This document shows positions 1 through 8,443 of a stretch of DNA of 36,638 bases, piece by piece. The position numbers and the translations under genes are program-made. A model generated the notes under the pieces. That model was not told where the DNA came from. It worked only from the letters and a program-made list of their open reading frames with translations, and ran no database searches. Each line of letters starts with the position of its first letter. The stretch's first letter is position 1. The stretch is from Desulfovibrio sp. (GTDB lineage Bacteria > Desulfobacterota > Desulfovibrionia > Desulfovibrionales > Desulfovibrionaceae). The stretch lies in assembly GCA_017528345.1 (NCBI GenBank), contig JAFXOX010000052.1, positions 1-36,638 on the forward strand, read 5' to 3'.

Positions 1-88
1 CCTGCATGTTGTCCGCAGACGGCCGATATTTTTCAGGAAAAAGGGCAAGAAGTTCTTCTGCCGTGGCTGTCACCAGCAAAAGTGCCAT
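1..88 (-). CDS. mqnB: Probable futalosine hydrolase, N-terminus only (cut by window edge)
   Basis: Only the first 29 codons lie in the window. The start ATG at 88 follows a strong GGAGGAG ribosome site (minus strand). The peptide begins MALLLVTATAEELLALF, the short beta strand plus T-A-T/A-E-x-x-L opening of purine-nucleoside-phosphorylase-like proteins such as MqnB. MqnB hydrolyses futalosine in the alternative menaquinone pathway. The menaquinone methyltransferase gene ubiE/menG lies 600 bases upstream on the same strand, which agrees with that role. The identification is from a short fragment and context. Another nucleosidase of the same fold remains possible. Confidence 0.5.
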   Translation of the reverse strand, partial: MALLLVTATAEELLALFPEKYRPSADNMQ

Positions 89-490
89 ATGGTCTCCTCC
101 GGTTACAACCGGCAAAATAACAATGCTTCCCATCGTGCGGTGAAATACGCACTTTTTTTGACGCGAAAAGTTGTGATTGGCAGAACTGAGAAAGATGTTC
201 CAACGAAAATTTTGTCTTTTTATTTGCTACTCACTGAACTACAATATCTTTTCGTACTCTATCAATTGATGAAACAAGAGCTATTCTTATAAAATAATTC
301 TAAAATCACAGTGAATGTATCTATTATTTTTTCTTTATGCTCTCTGTTTGTAATTCTCTTAAATTTGTTGACTAAAAGAGCAAGAGATATTACAGTTTTG
401 GAAAATACTTCTCCTTTTTGCCATGATACATCCCGTCTTCTGGCGTGGAGAGGATATCAAGGACTGCTCACTCTGCAGAATACAAATCCT
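89..490. other. Intergenic, AT-rich, no gene supported
   Basis: This stretch separates the mqnB start (minus) from the DUF2065 start (plus). It is clearly richer in A and T than its neighbours, especially 140-400. An open frame from the GTG at 311 reads through into the DUF2065 gene, but its first 60 residues look like no protein I know and have no ribosome site. I see no convincing hairpin or RNA gene. It presumably holds divergent promoters, none with a clear pair of boxes. Confidence 0.5.
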
Positions 491-688
491 ATGAATATCG
501 ACACATCTCTTTTCTTTCGGGCACTGGGTTTGGCTATTGTCCTTGAGGGGCTGTTCTGGGCAGTCGCGCCCAAGATCATGCGTCAAGTGATGACGCAGGC
601 TCTTGAGAAAAACAATGAAGAGCTCAGGAATATGGGCGTTATCGCGATCCTTTCAGGCCTGATTCTTATCTGGCTTCTTGGTTCCTAA
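491..688 (+). CDS. DUF2065 (YjeT-like) small inner-membrane protein
   Basis: A 65-residue protein with two hydrophobic segments (about residues 7-27 and 48-64) joined by a charged loop containing APKIMR and NNEELRNMG. This is the layout of the DUF2065/YjeT family: a transmembrane helix, a short cytoplasmic loop with P-x-x-[MW], an R-x-x-G turn and a second helix ending in WLL. Its function is unknown; homologues are often near hflC or purA. The ATG at 491 was chosen because the family begins here, although the frame is open back to 311. The ribosome site is weak. The stop overlaps the ubiE stop on the other strand by four bases (685-688). Confidence 0.8.
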   Translation: MNIDTSLFFRALGLAIVLEGLFWAVAPKIMRQVMTQALEKNNEELRNMGVIAILSGLILIWLLGS

Positions 689-1401
689 GCAGGCTTTTCA
701 CCCACATGCAGACAGACAATACCTGCCGTCAGCTTACGGTATGAAGTATGGACAAAGCCTGCCTCCTGCATTTCCCGCTCAAAGAGATCAGCTTTGGGGA
801 ATTCACAGATGGTACGCGCAAGATAGCTGTAGGCCCCCTTGTCTCTGGAAAAAAGACGACCGATCAAGGGGAGAAGATGAGTCAGGTAGAGATTGTACAA
901 GCCCCCAAAGATACGTTCCTCTCCTGATCCAAATTCCAGAATACAGGCACGACCACCGGGTTTGAGAACTCTCAGCATTTCAATCAGAGCATCCCTGCGC
1001 GGCCTAATATTGCGAATACCAAATGCAATGGTGAGACAATTAATGCTTGCCTCGGGCAGAGGGAGTTTTTTGGCATCGGCGGCTACGGGGAGTATGCGCT
1101 GACGATCATCACCTTTGAGCTTAGGAAGACCAAGACGCAGCATAGGTGGACAGAAATCAAGCGCGAGAACAGTCACTTCGGGAAAACGACGCCGGATAGC
1201 CAAGGAGACATCAAGAGTACCCGCTGCTAGATCAAGTACAATGCCCTCCGCACCCGGTCTGACTGCTGCGGCCAGTTCGTGTCGCCAATAGTAATCAATG
1301 CCAAGACTGAGCAGATGATTGAGAAGGTCGTAAAAACGGGCAATCCCCCCGAACATTCCAGCGACAGCTGAATCATGTGCCGAGATTTCCTGTTTGTTCA
1401 C
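685..1401 (-). CDS. ubiE: Demethylmenaquinone methyltransferase (UbiE/MenG)
   Basis: A 238-residue SAM-dependent methyltransferase of the UbiE/MenG family, which adds the C-methyl group to demethylmenaquinone in the last step of menaquinone synthesis. Visible family features are M-F-[GD]-x-I-A-x-x-Y-D-x-L-N-x-x-L-S near residue 16, the SAM-binding loop LDLAAGTLDVS around 56-66, the second UbiE signature with AFGIRNIRPR around 126-135, and LKPGGRACILEF. The length is normal. The ATG overlaps the stop of the small upstream gene (ATGA, 1398-1401), so translation is probably coupled. With the probable mqnB downstream it suggests a menaquinone cluster using the futalosine route; the pathway assignment is inference. 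Confidence 0.92.
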   Translation of the reverse strand: MNKQEISAHDSAVAGMFGGIARFYDLLNHLLSLGIDYYWRHELAAAVRPGAEGIVLDLAAGTLDVSLAIRRRFPEVTVLALDFCPPMLRLGLPKLKGDDRQRILPVAADAKKLPLPEASINCLTIAFGIRNIRPRRDALIEMLRVLKPGGRACILEFGSGEERIFGGLYNLYLTHLLPLIGRLFSRDKGAYSYLARTICEFPKADLFEREMQEAGFVHTSYRKLTAGIVCLHVGEKPA

Positions 1402-1586
1402 AGCTCAGCCTTTTTACACGCACATTCGGCGTCAAGTGCTTCAGTTTCCCTGATGGATTGATAGACGACACGGAAGACTGCCGGAAAAATTTCTGCAAAG
1501 TTTCCCGGTGACACAGTCCGCGTTTCGATAAATTTTGCAGTCAGTTCCTTGGCAACTTGCAGCGCTTCCTTATGGTCCTTATCCAT
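1398..1586 (-). CDS. Small conserved-looking hypothetical protein upstream of ubiE
   Basis: A 62-residue acidic/basic helical protein beginning MDKDHKEALQVAKELTAKF and ending in a Cys-containing tail with ECACKK. The ATG at 1586 was chosen because GGAGAGGAAA lies about ten bases ahead; the frame stays open further upstream to 1649 without a ribosome site. The middle (KFIETRTVSPGNFAEIF) reminds me of small conserved proteins of sulfate reducers of no known function. It overlaps ubiE by four bases, so the two are probably translated together. I can give no function. Confidence 0.65.
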   Translation of the reverse strand: MDKDHKEALQVAKELTAKFIETRTVSPGNFAEIFPAVFRVVYQSIRETEALDAECACKKAEL

Positions 1587-1616
1587 ACAGCTCGTTTCCT
1601 CTCCTAAGCATTGAAA

Positions 1617-1668
1617 ACCCGTCCACGGGGAATGGCGCTGACCCACCACGGGTTAAGCCTGGACGGGT
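1617..1668 (-). terminator. Inverted repeat between the repeat-protein gene and the small ubiE-operon gene
   Basis: ACCCGTCCA at 1617-1625 is matched by TGGACGGGT at 1660-1668, a nine-base perfect inverted repeat with a 34-base loop that could fold further. On the minus strand the second arm is followed by TTTTC. It could be a weak terminator after the long gene ending at 1708, or a leader hairpin for the small gene starting at 1586. The long loop makes a classic intrinsic terminator uncertain. Confidence 0.4.
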
Positions 1669-1707
1669 AAAAGAACGGAAGGGTACCCCCGCCCTTTTTG
1701 TTGATCA

Positions 1708-3981
1708 TTAAGCCTGCCCTAGTAGCACGCGTAATTCCTCACGCAGAATGCGCGCCGCTGCTCCAGCTGCAGCCTTATCAATACGTGCATTAAAAGTTGG
1801 CTCAAGCGTATCTATGCGCTTTTCCAAACTATCAACCCTAGCCGCAAGCACTTCTTTCTCCCGCTGCACAGCAGCAAACCTTTTCTCAAGCCCTTCTAGA
1901 TCATAGGCCTCGATCTTACTCATGACCTGTTCAAGATTCTTCTCGCTCTTTCTGGCAAGCTCTCCGGTCATCTCATCAAGTTTCTGACTCAAAGCCTGGA
2001 AATCACTGGAGCTTTTCTCCGAAGCCAGAATCACCGGTTCAAGACGTTGCTCCAGATCTAACGTTGAGATCCCTGAAGAAAGAGTTGCTGTTTTTTCTTC
2101 CAGCAATTTCTCGATATCTTCCAAGGGAGTACCTTTAGGCTCATCACAGAGTCCCTGTACCTTGGCATTAAGCGTATCGAGGCGATCTGTCACATCCTTG
2201 TGCAAGCTTTTCTGGCTTTCCGCTTCCTCCAGGAATTTCTGCATTCCCTGCTCAAGAGAGGAAGAAATGGTCTGGGCAATATGCTGAGTGAGGGGAGAAT
2301 CCTGAGCCAACAGCTTATCAGGGTCAAAGATCGCGGTAAGCTCATCGCGCAGACCACTAAAGGAAAGTTGAACATCAGAAAGTGTTGTTTCACAAATTTC
2401 CATGCGTTCTGTGAGACCGTCCTGAATTTTCTCCAGTTGGGCGGCAAAATCCGCAAAACGTGCCTCGAGCTCATTGACCCGCGCCATGAGTTCAGGAGAA
2501 GCTGACGCTGCCTGAGGTTCAGACAGAGGTTGTGATACCGCTTCCGAAGCCAAAGCTTCAGCTTGTGGCACACTTGCCATAAGATCATTAACCGGCATTT
2601 CACCTGTTTGGTTTTCACCTGCCACAGGCTCAGCTTTTTCCACAATATTCTGCAACTGATCCAAAAGCTGTGATGCCTGCCCATCCTCTGCCTCGGGCGC
2701 GGTTACAGATGCCGCCTGCGCCTGCATTTGTAGAAGGGCATCACGCTCCCCTGCAGGTTGCGCTTCCTCTGCCGATTCCTGATCCTCTGCCACAGGTGAT
2801 TCCTGCGCTTCTGGCTGACCAAGCTGCCCCATCAAAGCATCGAGATCTTCTGTTACCGGTGCTTGAGCCGGCGCTGCGACTTCCTCTGCCACAGGGGCTG
2901 CCTGAGCCTCTGGCTGATCAAGCTGCCCCATCAGGGCATCAAGGTTTTCTGTTGCCGGAGCTTGCGCTTGAACTTCAGGTGCAGCCGGTGCTTCTTTTGC
3001 CTGTGCCTGCATCTCTCCCAAAAGCGCATCAATATCGTCAGCTGCCGGCGCGGCCTTCGCTACAGGGGCCGCTGGCGCTGCTTGCGCATCTGCCACAGGG
3101 GCTGCCTGAGCTTCTGGCTGATCAAGCTGCCCTATCAAAGCATCGAGATCTTCTGTTGCCGGTGCTTGAGCTTGAACTTCAGGTGCAGTCGGAGTTTCTT
3201 TTGCCTGCGCCTGCATCTCTCCCAAAAGCGCATCAATATCGTCAGCTGCTGGCGCGGCCTTCGCTGTCGGGGCCGCTGGCGCTGCTTGCGCCTTCGCCGG
3301 AGCTTCCGATGCCTGTGCCTGCATCTCTCCCAAAAGCGCATCAATATCGTCAGCTGCTGGCGCGGCCTTCGCTGTCGGGGCCGCTGGCTGGTCTAGCTGG
3401 TTCATTAAAGCATCAAGATCATCAGCTACCGCTGCGGAGCTTTTCTCAGAAGTTTGCGTAGTCTGTGCTGTTTCTTTATCGAGATCTGCAAGGAGTTGAT
3501 TGAGATCATCATCAACGGACTTTTTGAGTTCATCTTTCTTGGAATTTTCTGGAGAAGATTCCGCTGTGCCATCTTCACTCAGGAGCTCATCAATGGAATT
3601 TTGCTCTTCAGCAGCTGGCTGCGGCGTTGTGCGTTCTGGCATCTTTAGGCCACTGAGCAGATCGTCTGCCTCATCAAGACCGGACATATCCAGTTTTTCT
3701 TGGGTGTCCACAAGCGGCTTTTTCGGAGTCGAATCTACTTCAGGAGTTTTGGCTATCTGAGCAAGCAGAATATCAAGATCCGAATCGTCACCCTCTGAGG
3801 GGGGATCATTCAGAGTCTGCGCTTGTGTAGGCGTTTCGTTACTCGGGCTGGGAGCACTCTTTGTACTTGGCACAGCCGGTTTTTCCGCCGCAGCAGCAGG
3901 AGCGGGCTCTTCAGTATTCGGGCCTCGTTCTATGAGCTCAGTGAGGTCTATAATCTCTACCTGCGCATTCTGTTTAGCCAT
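1708..3981 (-). CDS. Large acidic protein with repeated DDIDALL-type motifs and a C-terminal coiled coil
   Basis: A 757-residue cytoplasmic-looking protein without signal peptide or membrane segment. The start ATG at 3981 follows GGAG with good spacing; an upstream in-frame start at 4026 lacks one. After a short N-terminus (EIIDLTELIERG) comes a low-complexity Ala/Pro/Gln region carrying about a dozen copies of an acidic motif, D-[DE]-[IL]-D-A-L-[LIM]-x-[EQ]-[ML], for example DDIDALLGEMQAQA three times and EDLDALIGQLDQPE-like forms. The last 270 residues, after SPELMARVNELEARF, are charged heptads predicted as long coiled coils, ending IDKAAAGAAARILREEL. Near-identical DNA units begin at 3013, 3217 and 3325 (spacings 204 and 108, multiples of three). 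The motif resembles the FliM N-terminal EIDALL peptide that binds CheY; whether it does so here is unknown. I recognise no named family. FimV-like or polar scaffold proteins have a comparable build. Confidence 0.75.
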   Translation of the reverse strand: MAKQNAQVEIIDLTELIERGPNTEEPAPAAAAEKPAVPSTKSAPSPSNETPTQAQTLNDPPSEGDDSDLDILLAQIAKTPEVDSTPKKPLVDTQEKLDMSGLDEADDLLSGLKMPERTTPQPAAEEQNSIDELLSEDGTAESSPENSKKDELKKSVDDDLNQLLADLDKETAQTTQTSEKSSAAVADDLDALMNQLDQPAAPTAKAAPAADDIDALLGEMQAQASEAPAKAQAAPAAPTAKAAPAADDIDALLGEMQAQAKETPTAPEVQAQAPATEDLDALIGQLDQPEAQAAPVADAQAAPAAPVAKAAPAADDIDALLGEMQAQAKEAPAAPEVQAQAPATENLDALMGQLDQPEAQAAPVAEEVAAPAQAPVTEDLDALMGQLGQPEAQESPVAEDQESAEEAQPAGERDALLQMQAQAASVTAPEAEDGQASQLLDQLQNIVEKAEPVAGENQTGEMPVNDLMASVPQAEALASEAVSQPLSEPQAASASPELMARVNELEARFADFAAQLEKIQDGLTERMEICETTLSDVQLSFSGLRDELTAIFDPDKLLAQDSPLTQHIAQTISSSLEQGMQKFLEEAESQKSLHKDVTDRLDTLNAKVQGLCDEPKGTPLEDIEKLLEEKTATLSSGISTLDLEQRLEPVILASEKSSSDFQALSQKLDEMTGELARKSEKNLEQVMSKIEAYDLEGLEKRFAAVQREKEVLAARVDSLEKRIDTLEPTFNARIDKAAAGAAARILREELRVLLGQA

Positions 3982-4047
3982 AGGATCTCCAAATGTCTTC
4001 TCAAGCCAAAAAACAATGAACGGCAAAAGCAGTCAACATTGTGTGCT

Positions 4048-4845
4048 TTACGGGGTCTTAGCCTTGGCAACATCAAGGTGATAGCCGCGTGGGGTCAGCA
4101 TATAGCGCCCTGCCTGATAACTTTGGGAATTGCCGACAATGATCAGAGAAAGCATATCAACCTTCTCAACATCAAAATCGGCCAAAGTCACAATCTCTGA
4201 ACTCTGTCCTTGACGATAGGCTTTGCGCACAAGGCCAACCGGACACTCTGCTGATCGGTACTTTTTTAAAATGGTCATGGCCCGTGCAAGATGGTCAGGA
4301 CGACCTTTCGAACGCGGATTATAGAGGACAAGCACAAAATCAGCCATACCTGCTGCATGCAAACGTTGTTCAATGCGCTCCCAGGGTGTCAAAAGGTCAC
4401 TGAGACTGATGCATGCAAAATCATGAGTCAGAGGAGCTCCCAGCAGTGCTGCACAGGCACAAAGAGCCGGAACTCCGGGCACGACAGAGAAATCCAGGGC
4501 ATCAAGGTTGTCTTCGGCTTCAAGTAACTCCAGGACAAGCCCTGCAAGAGCATAAACACCTGGATCGCCGGAACAGACAAGAGCTGTAGGGACACCGGAG
4601 AGAGCCGAGTCAATGGCTTGTTGACAGCGTGCTTGTTCTCCACGCATTCCCGAGCTGATGCGTTTTTTTGTCCTAAGCAGCTCAGGTGGAAGAAGATCAA
4701 GATACAAGGAGTAGCCGGCTATACATTGGGCCTCCTGCAATGCCTGATAGGCCATGGGCGTCAGGCAGGCCTGATCACCGGGACCGAGTCCAATGACACG
4801 TAAGATGCGGCCTGAAGCAGTGGTGGCAGAAAAGGTGGCGTGCAT
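4048..4845 (-). CDS. cobJ: Precorrin-3B / cobalt-factor III C17-methyltransferase
   Basis: A 265-residue tetrapyrrole methylase. Family features are VIGLGPGD near the N-terminus, the aromatic GYSLYLDLL, the glycine-rich GMRGEQARCQQAI, CSGDPGVYALAG and PGVPALCACAALLGAPLTHDFACISLSDLLTPW, all in CobJ/CbiH order, then LYNPRSKGRP and the closing TPRGYH. It contracts and methylates the corrin ring at C17 in cobalamin synthesis. The ATG at 4845 lies two bases after the cbiG stop, so coupling replaces a ribosome site. The frame is open upstream to 4929, but that part only shadows the cbiG end. It follows cbiG as expected for the anaerobic pathway. Confidence 0.92.
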   Translation of the reverse strand: MHATFSATTASGRILRVIGLGPGDQACLTPMAYQALQEAQCIAGYSLYLDLLPPELLRTKKRISSGMRGEQARCQQAIDSALSGVPTALVCSGDPGVYALAGLVLELLEAEDNLDALDFSVVPGVPALCACAALLGAPLTHDFACISLSDLLTPWERIEQRLHAAGMADFVLVLYNPRSKGRPDHLARAMTILKKYRSAECPVGLVRKAYRQGQSSEIVTLADFDVEKVDMLSLIIVGNSQSYQAGRYMLTPRGYHLDVAKAKTP

Positions 4846-4847
4846 GG

Positions 4848-5966
4848 CTAAAAAGAGCAAAACAGCGGCTCGCTGGCCAAAAAGGCAGCCGAGCCAGCAG
4901 CCGCAAGAGTAATTTTTCCAAAAAAACATGTTTTTGGAAAAAAGAGGTGTGTTTTCGAGTACCGTTGTCCAGCACTGATCAGAGCCGCCGCTTCACTGAC
5001 ACTGAAGGGTGGCTGCCCAAAGACTTTTCCGGCCATTTCCGAAGGGTGTGGGCCGGGTTCCCGCGCAAGGACTTCAGCTGAAAAATGTTCAAGCGGCACT
5101 TGCAGCGTACGAGCCAAGGAACAAAGTCCGGCATCACATGCCTTTGCGTCAATAGTGGCCAAAGCTGTCACAGCATGCAGAGAGAAGCCATATTGACGGG
5201 AGAAAGCTGTAAACGCCTGGGCAAAGAGTTCTGGCTCTGTAGATTTACGGAAACCAACACCGCAGACAAGATGCGGAATCACGATGCGCAGACGCTGAGG
5301 ATATGCCGGCAAATCCTGCCAATGAACCGTAATCTGCGGGAATTGACTTGGCAAAGAGGCCTTTGCAATTGGGCAGAAAAGATCTTTTATCCTTGGTAAC
5401 GCCTGAAAGGGATCATAGAGGGAAAGACACTGCCCATCCAGGAGTCTTCCCTGAATGCCAGGCAGCTCCTGCCAATCGAGAAGACAAAGACCGGCCTGCT
5501 GCACAACAAGATCAAGGGCCACTGAGTCAACACAAGTATCTGAAGCAGTGGTGATTACAGGCGTCGCGTGAAGCAGCAAAGCAAGATGCCGCGCAAGCCT
5601 GTTGCCACCTCCCCAGTGCCCTGCAAGCAGACTGATCACAAAACGCGCCTTGTTGTCGATAACGACAACTGGGGGATCAACGCTTTTATGGGCAAGTACA
5701 GGCGCCACAAAGCGCACCGCAATTCCCACAGCCCCAAACAAAACATGGGCCTGATAGGCAAAAAAACGCGCACGAAAACTTTCAGCCAAAGAACTGCAGG
5801 GTATACAGTCCCCGTCAGCAAAACGCTCAGGGGCATAAAGATCACACTGAGCAAGTTTCACCCCGCTGGCTTCCCAGGGTGAGGCAGCAAGGTTACGAAC
5901 AAGCGCTAAGGCCTGGGCAAGTCCCTCACGACTTGCTACCCAGATGGCACATTGACCCGTGCTCAA
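4848..5966 (-). CDS. cbiG: Cobalt-precorrin-5A hydrolase CbiG
   Basis: A 372-residue protein with the CbiG layout: an N-terminal part with FGAVGIAVR and [12 protein letters not shown], the core [28 protein letters not shown], a linker, then a C-terminal domain with [22 protein letters not shown] and FSAEVL. It opens the delta-lactone ring of cobalt-precorrin-5A in anaerobic cobalamin synthesis. The start codon is TTG at 5966 and overlaps the hemL stop (TTGA, 5963-5966), so it depends on translational coupling. The last 40 residues, rich in F and K, extend past the usual C-terminus. It sits between hemL and cobJ in one operon. Confidence 0.9.
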   Translation of the reverse strand: MSTGQCAIWVASREGLAQALALVRNLAASPWEASGVKLAQCDLYAPERFADGDCIPCSSLAESFRARFFAYQAHVLFGAVGIAVRFVAPVLAHKSVDPPVVVIDNKARFVISLLAGHWGGGNRLARHLALLLHATPVITTASDTCVDSVALDLVVQQAGLCLLDWQELPGIQGRLLDGQCLSLYDPFQALPRIKDLFCPIAKASLPSQFPQITVHWQDLPAYPQRLRIVIPHLVCGVGFRKSTEPELFAQAFTAFSRQYGFSLHAVTALATIDAKACDAGLCSLARTLQVPLEHFSAEVLAREPGPHPSEMAGKVFGQPPFSVSEAAALISAGQRYSKTHLFFPKTCFFGKITLAAAGSAAFLASEPLFCSF

Positions 5967-7234
5967 AAATGAACCTTGGCAGCGGCTTCCAACGTACGGG
6001 TGTAATCCTCGCTGCTGTGGGCAAAAGAGAGCATGCCCGTTTCAAAACTCGACGGAGCAAGATAGATGCCCTGAGCACGCATCTGTTTGTAAAAGGTGGT
6101 AAAAAGCCCCTGATCAGCAGTTTTAGCTGTTGCAAAATCTTTGACCGGAGTATCCGTAAAAAAGATCGAAAACATGGAAGAAATTGTCGGCACCTGCACA
6201 GGCACCTTTTTGGACTTGAGAATGCTTTCAAGTTCACGGGCAAAGTCTTGAGTACGGCGCTCAAGGGTTGCATAGTCCTGCGTTTTGAGTTTTCGCAAGG
6301 TCGCAAGACCAGCAGCCATGGCCAGGGGATTCCCGGATAAGGTTCCGGCCTGATACACCTCTCCAGCCGGCGCAATATGCTCTAGATATTCTCGTTTGCC
6401 ACCAAAGGCCCCCACAGGCAGCCCACCACCAATAATCTTGCCCATCGTCGTCAGATCCGGATCAATGCCAAAACGACTCTGAGCCCCACCAAGAGCACAA
6501 CGGAAACCGGTGATAACCTCATCAAAAATCAAAAGAGCTCCGTATGACCGCGTAAGCTTACGCAGGCCGGCAAGGAAACCCTCCTTGGGCAGAACTAGGC
6601 CCATGTTGCAGGCAACAGGCTCGACAATGACGCAGGCAATATCCTCGGGATACTGCGTAAAGAGCGCCGCAACAGCTTCAAGATCGTTGTAGGGAGCAAG
6701 GAGTGTGTCTTCAACCACGCAAGCAGGCACACCAGGCGTTCCAGGAATGGAGAATGTGGCAAGTCCTGAGCCTGCTGCTGCCAGAAAGGGATCAGCATGC
6801 CCGTGATAGCAGCCCACAAATTTCAGAACTTTGTTTCGTTTGGTGCACGCCCTCGCAAGCCTGAGCGCACTCATAGTGGCTTCAGTGCCCGAATTGACCA
6901 TTCTGACCATCTCAAGGGACGGCATGGTCTCAACCACTTCACAGGCGAGATCAACCTCAGCCTGACAGGGTGCACCATAGCTGGTCCCAAAGTTAGCCGC
7001 CTGTGCAATGGCGGCAGTAACTTCAGGATCATTGTGGCCAAGAATCATGGGGCCCCAGGAAAGCACAAAATCGATGTATTCGTTTCCGTCCACATCAAAA
7101 AGATGGCTACCCTGTCCGCGCCGAATAAAAAGGGGACTGCTTTGAACATTGTGACAGGCGCGCACGGGGCTATTTACCCCACCCGGTATGACCTTGCAGG
7201 CGCGCGCAAAAAGTTCTTTTGAACACTCTTCCAT
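5963..7234 (-). CDS. hemL: Glutamate-1-semialdehyde 2,1-aminomutase
   Basis: A 423-residue PLP enzyme that turns glutamate-1-semialdehyde into 5-aminolevulinate, the precursor of all tetrapyrroles. The start ATG at 7234 was chosen because the family begins [20 protein letters not shown] and AGGA lies six bases ahead; the open frame runs up to 7423 but that extension is not family-like. Seen are [22 protein letters not shown], the PLP-contacting Asp in [10 protein letters not shown] (about D238), and the Schiff-base lysine in [11 protein letters not shown] (K266). Length is normal. It follows ahbB by 35 bases and overlaps the start of cbiG. Confidence 0.95.
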   Translation of the reverse strand: MEECSKELFARACKVIPGGVNSPVRACHNVQSSPLFIRRGQGSHLFDVDGNEYIDFVLSWGPMILGHNDPEVTAAIAQAANFGTSYGAPCQAEVDLACEVVETMPSLEMVRMVNSGTEATMSALRLARACTKRNKVLKFVGCYHGHADPFLAAAGSGLATFSIPGTPGVPACVVEDTLLAPYNDLEAVAALFTQYPEDIACVIVEPVACNMGLVLPKEGFLAGLRKLTRSYGALLIFDEVITGFRCALGGAQSRFGIDPDLTTMGKIIGGGLPVGAFGGKREYLEHIAPAGEVYQAGTLSGNPLAMAAGLATLRKLKTQDYATLERRTQDFARELESILKSKKVPVQVPTISSMFSIFFTDTPVKDFATAKTADQGLFTTFYKQMRAQGIYLAPSSFETGMLSFAHSSEDYTRTLEAAAKVHF

Positions 7235-7269
7235 GCCGTATCCTGTGCCATTGTTGAAGAAAACTGCGT

Positions 7270-7743
7270 CTAGAAATAGCGCATAGACACCTTTTTTAAT
7301 TCTTTCACCGTACGCAGGACAACGTGTTCCCCAAGGGGCGCTATGGACTGCAGACGGGTAATGGCCGACTGACATTCTTCGGGCGTGCGGCCATGGATCA
7401 TGGTGTAAAAGGTATAGGGCCAATCCGGGATATCACAGGGACGGTAGTAGACATGGGAGATATTCTCTACCGTCGCAGCCAATGTTCCGCACTGTTCCAC
7501 AAGAGCGGCATCAACCTTCCACGCGACCATGGCATTGTGTACCCAGTCCGTTTTCTGATGCCGGATCATGGCGCCAAAACGGCGGATGGCGCCAGTCTCC
7601 TTAAGCCGTTCAAGCAGGCCTATCACATCCTCTTCTCGCACGCCGACCTGTGCTGCTATATCAGCATAGGGCGTCAAACTGTCGGGAAGATTACTCTGCA
7701 CGATGTGCAGAATGGCTTTTTCCTGATCTGTGAAACTTGGCAT
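7270..7743 (-). CDS. ahbB: Siroheme decarboxylase subunit, AhbB-like (Lrp/AsnC fold)
   Basis: A 157-residue protein with an N-terminal AsnC/Lrp-type helix-turn-helix (about 5-60, [18 protein letters not shown]) and a ligand-binding alpha/beta domain. The features [34 protein letters not shown] and the closing KKVSMRYF are those of AhbB/NirL-type siroheme decarboxylases rather than ordinary Lrp regulators. AhbA with AhbB removes two acetate carboxyls from siroheme in the alternative heme pathway of sulfate reducers. No ahbA partner is in the window. The gene starts two bases after the stop of the upstream gene and lies in the hemL-cbiG-cobJ unit. A purely regulatory role is the alternative. 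Confidence 0.82.
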   Translation of the reverse strand: MPSFTDQEKAILHIVQSNLPDSLTPYADIAAQVGVREEDVIGLLERLKETGAIRRFGAMIRHQKTDWVHNAMVAWKVDAALVEQCGTLAATVENISHVYYRPCDIPDWPYTFYTMIHGRTPEECQSAITRLQSIAPLGEHVVLRTVKELKKVSMRYF

Positions 7744-7745
7744 GT

Positions 7746-8300
7746 CTAGCGCGAGAAAGAGCGAGCAAAGAGGTCCTGAATGGCGATGCGCCCATTGTTT
7801 TCCAGAAAACGGGTGCCTGTGGCTGTAAAATGTCTGGCATCAATGACAGGATCAACCACTTTTCCCCAGGCGTCTTCTTTCCAAGTGTACCAGGCGTCAC
7901 TTGGCTGATCAAAGACAAGCAGCGGTTTATTGCAGATTTTGGCGAATTCGGCGCCCCAGCCAGTTCCCCCCTTAACGGTTTTGTCTGCCTGAATAGCACC
8001 CACCACGATGACCTGATCTCCGCTTGTCACCTGCCAGCAGATTGACTGCAGCACTTTACGGAAAAGGGGCGCCTTGGTGTATTCACGATTGAGGAGCTTG
8101 GAAACATAACTCAGACTGACGTCCTTGCCAGCCAGTTCTTCACTTGTGAGAACTCGCACACCGCGCTTGCGCTCAATCTGATGACCGTCAAAGCTATAGT
8201 TAACTTCCTCGATACCCCAGTTTTCCGCCAAAGAACCAAAAAACTGTTCTGTGCCTGCGGCACCGCCACTGTACAAAACGCACTGACTGGGAATGAGCAT
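7746..8300 (-). CDS. Rossmann-like conserved hypothetical protein (SLOG/YspA-like guess)
   Basis: A 184-residue soluble protein. It begins with a beta strand and a glycine turn, [15 protein letters not shown], followed by [16 protein letters not shown]. Further on are [11 protein letters not shown], a G-rich turn [22 protein letters not shown], and a closing [13 protein letters not shown]. This pattern of alternating strands with G-G-T/G turns resembles the SLOG/lysine-decarboxylase-like nucleotide-binding fold, but I cannot name a family. The ATG at 8300 has AAGGA at proper distance. It is two bases from ahbB, so it belongs to the tetrapyrrole operon; a role there is only guilt by association. 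Confidence 0.65.
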   Translation of the reverse strand: MLIPSQCVLYSGGAAGTEQFFGSLAENWGIEEVNYSFDGHQIERKRGVRVLTSEELAGKDVSLSYVSKLLNREYTKAPLFRKVLQSICWQVTSGDQVIVVGAIQADKTVKGGTGWGAEFAKICNKPLLVFDQPSDAWYTWKEDAWGKVVDPVIDARHFTATGTRFLENNGRIAIQDLFARSFSR

Positions 8301-8351
8301 AGTATTATCCTTTACGCGTGAAGGCTTGCGCCTGGCGCATTCTGCTTAATA

Positions 8352-8390
8352 CTGCCACAACCTGAAAGCTATACCTTCAGGTTGTGGCAG
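8352..8390. terminator. Perfect 15-base-pair hairpin between the antiporter gene and the tetrapyrrole operon
   Basis: CTGCCACAACCTGAA (8352-8366) and TTCAGGTTGTGGCAG (8376-8390) form a perfect 15-bp stem with a nine-base loop. It lies downstream of the antiporter stop (8444) and upstream of the next start (8300), both minus strand. A second seven-base stem, GCTCAGA/TCTGAGC (8414-8431), is closer to the antiporter stop. Neither has a long T run, so this may be a weak terminator or an RNA-stabilising hairpin. Confidence 0.6.
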
Positions 8391-8443
8391 ATGGTGTTTT
8401 GAAAACAAGGTCTGCTCAGAAGTGTCTGAGCCAAATCCCCGGC

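Noticed and set aside
311..490. N-terminal extension of the DUF2065 gene from the GTG at 311
   Set aside because: The 60 extra residues are not part of the family and lack a ribosome site.
3013..3355. Spaced direct repeats, possible CRISPR
   Set aside because: Spacings are 204 and 108 bases, multiples of three, and the units encode the same peptide motif; they are protein repeats.
2670..3461. Long plus-strand frames opposite the repeat protein
   Set aside because: They are antisense shadows of the Ala/Pro/Gln repeats, with Leu/Pro-rich translations that only reflect codon bias.
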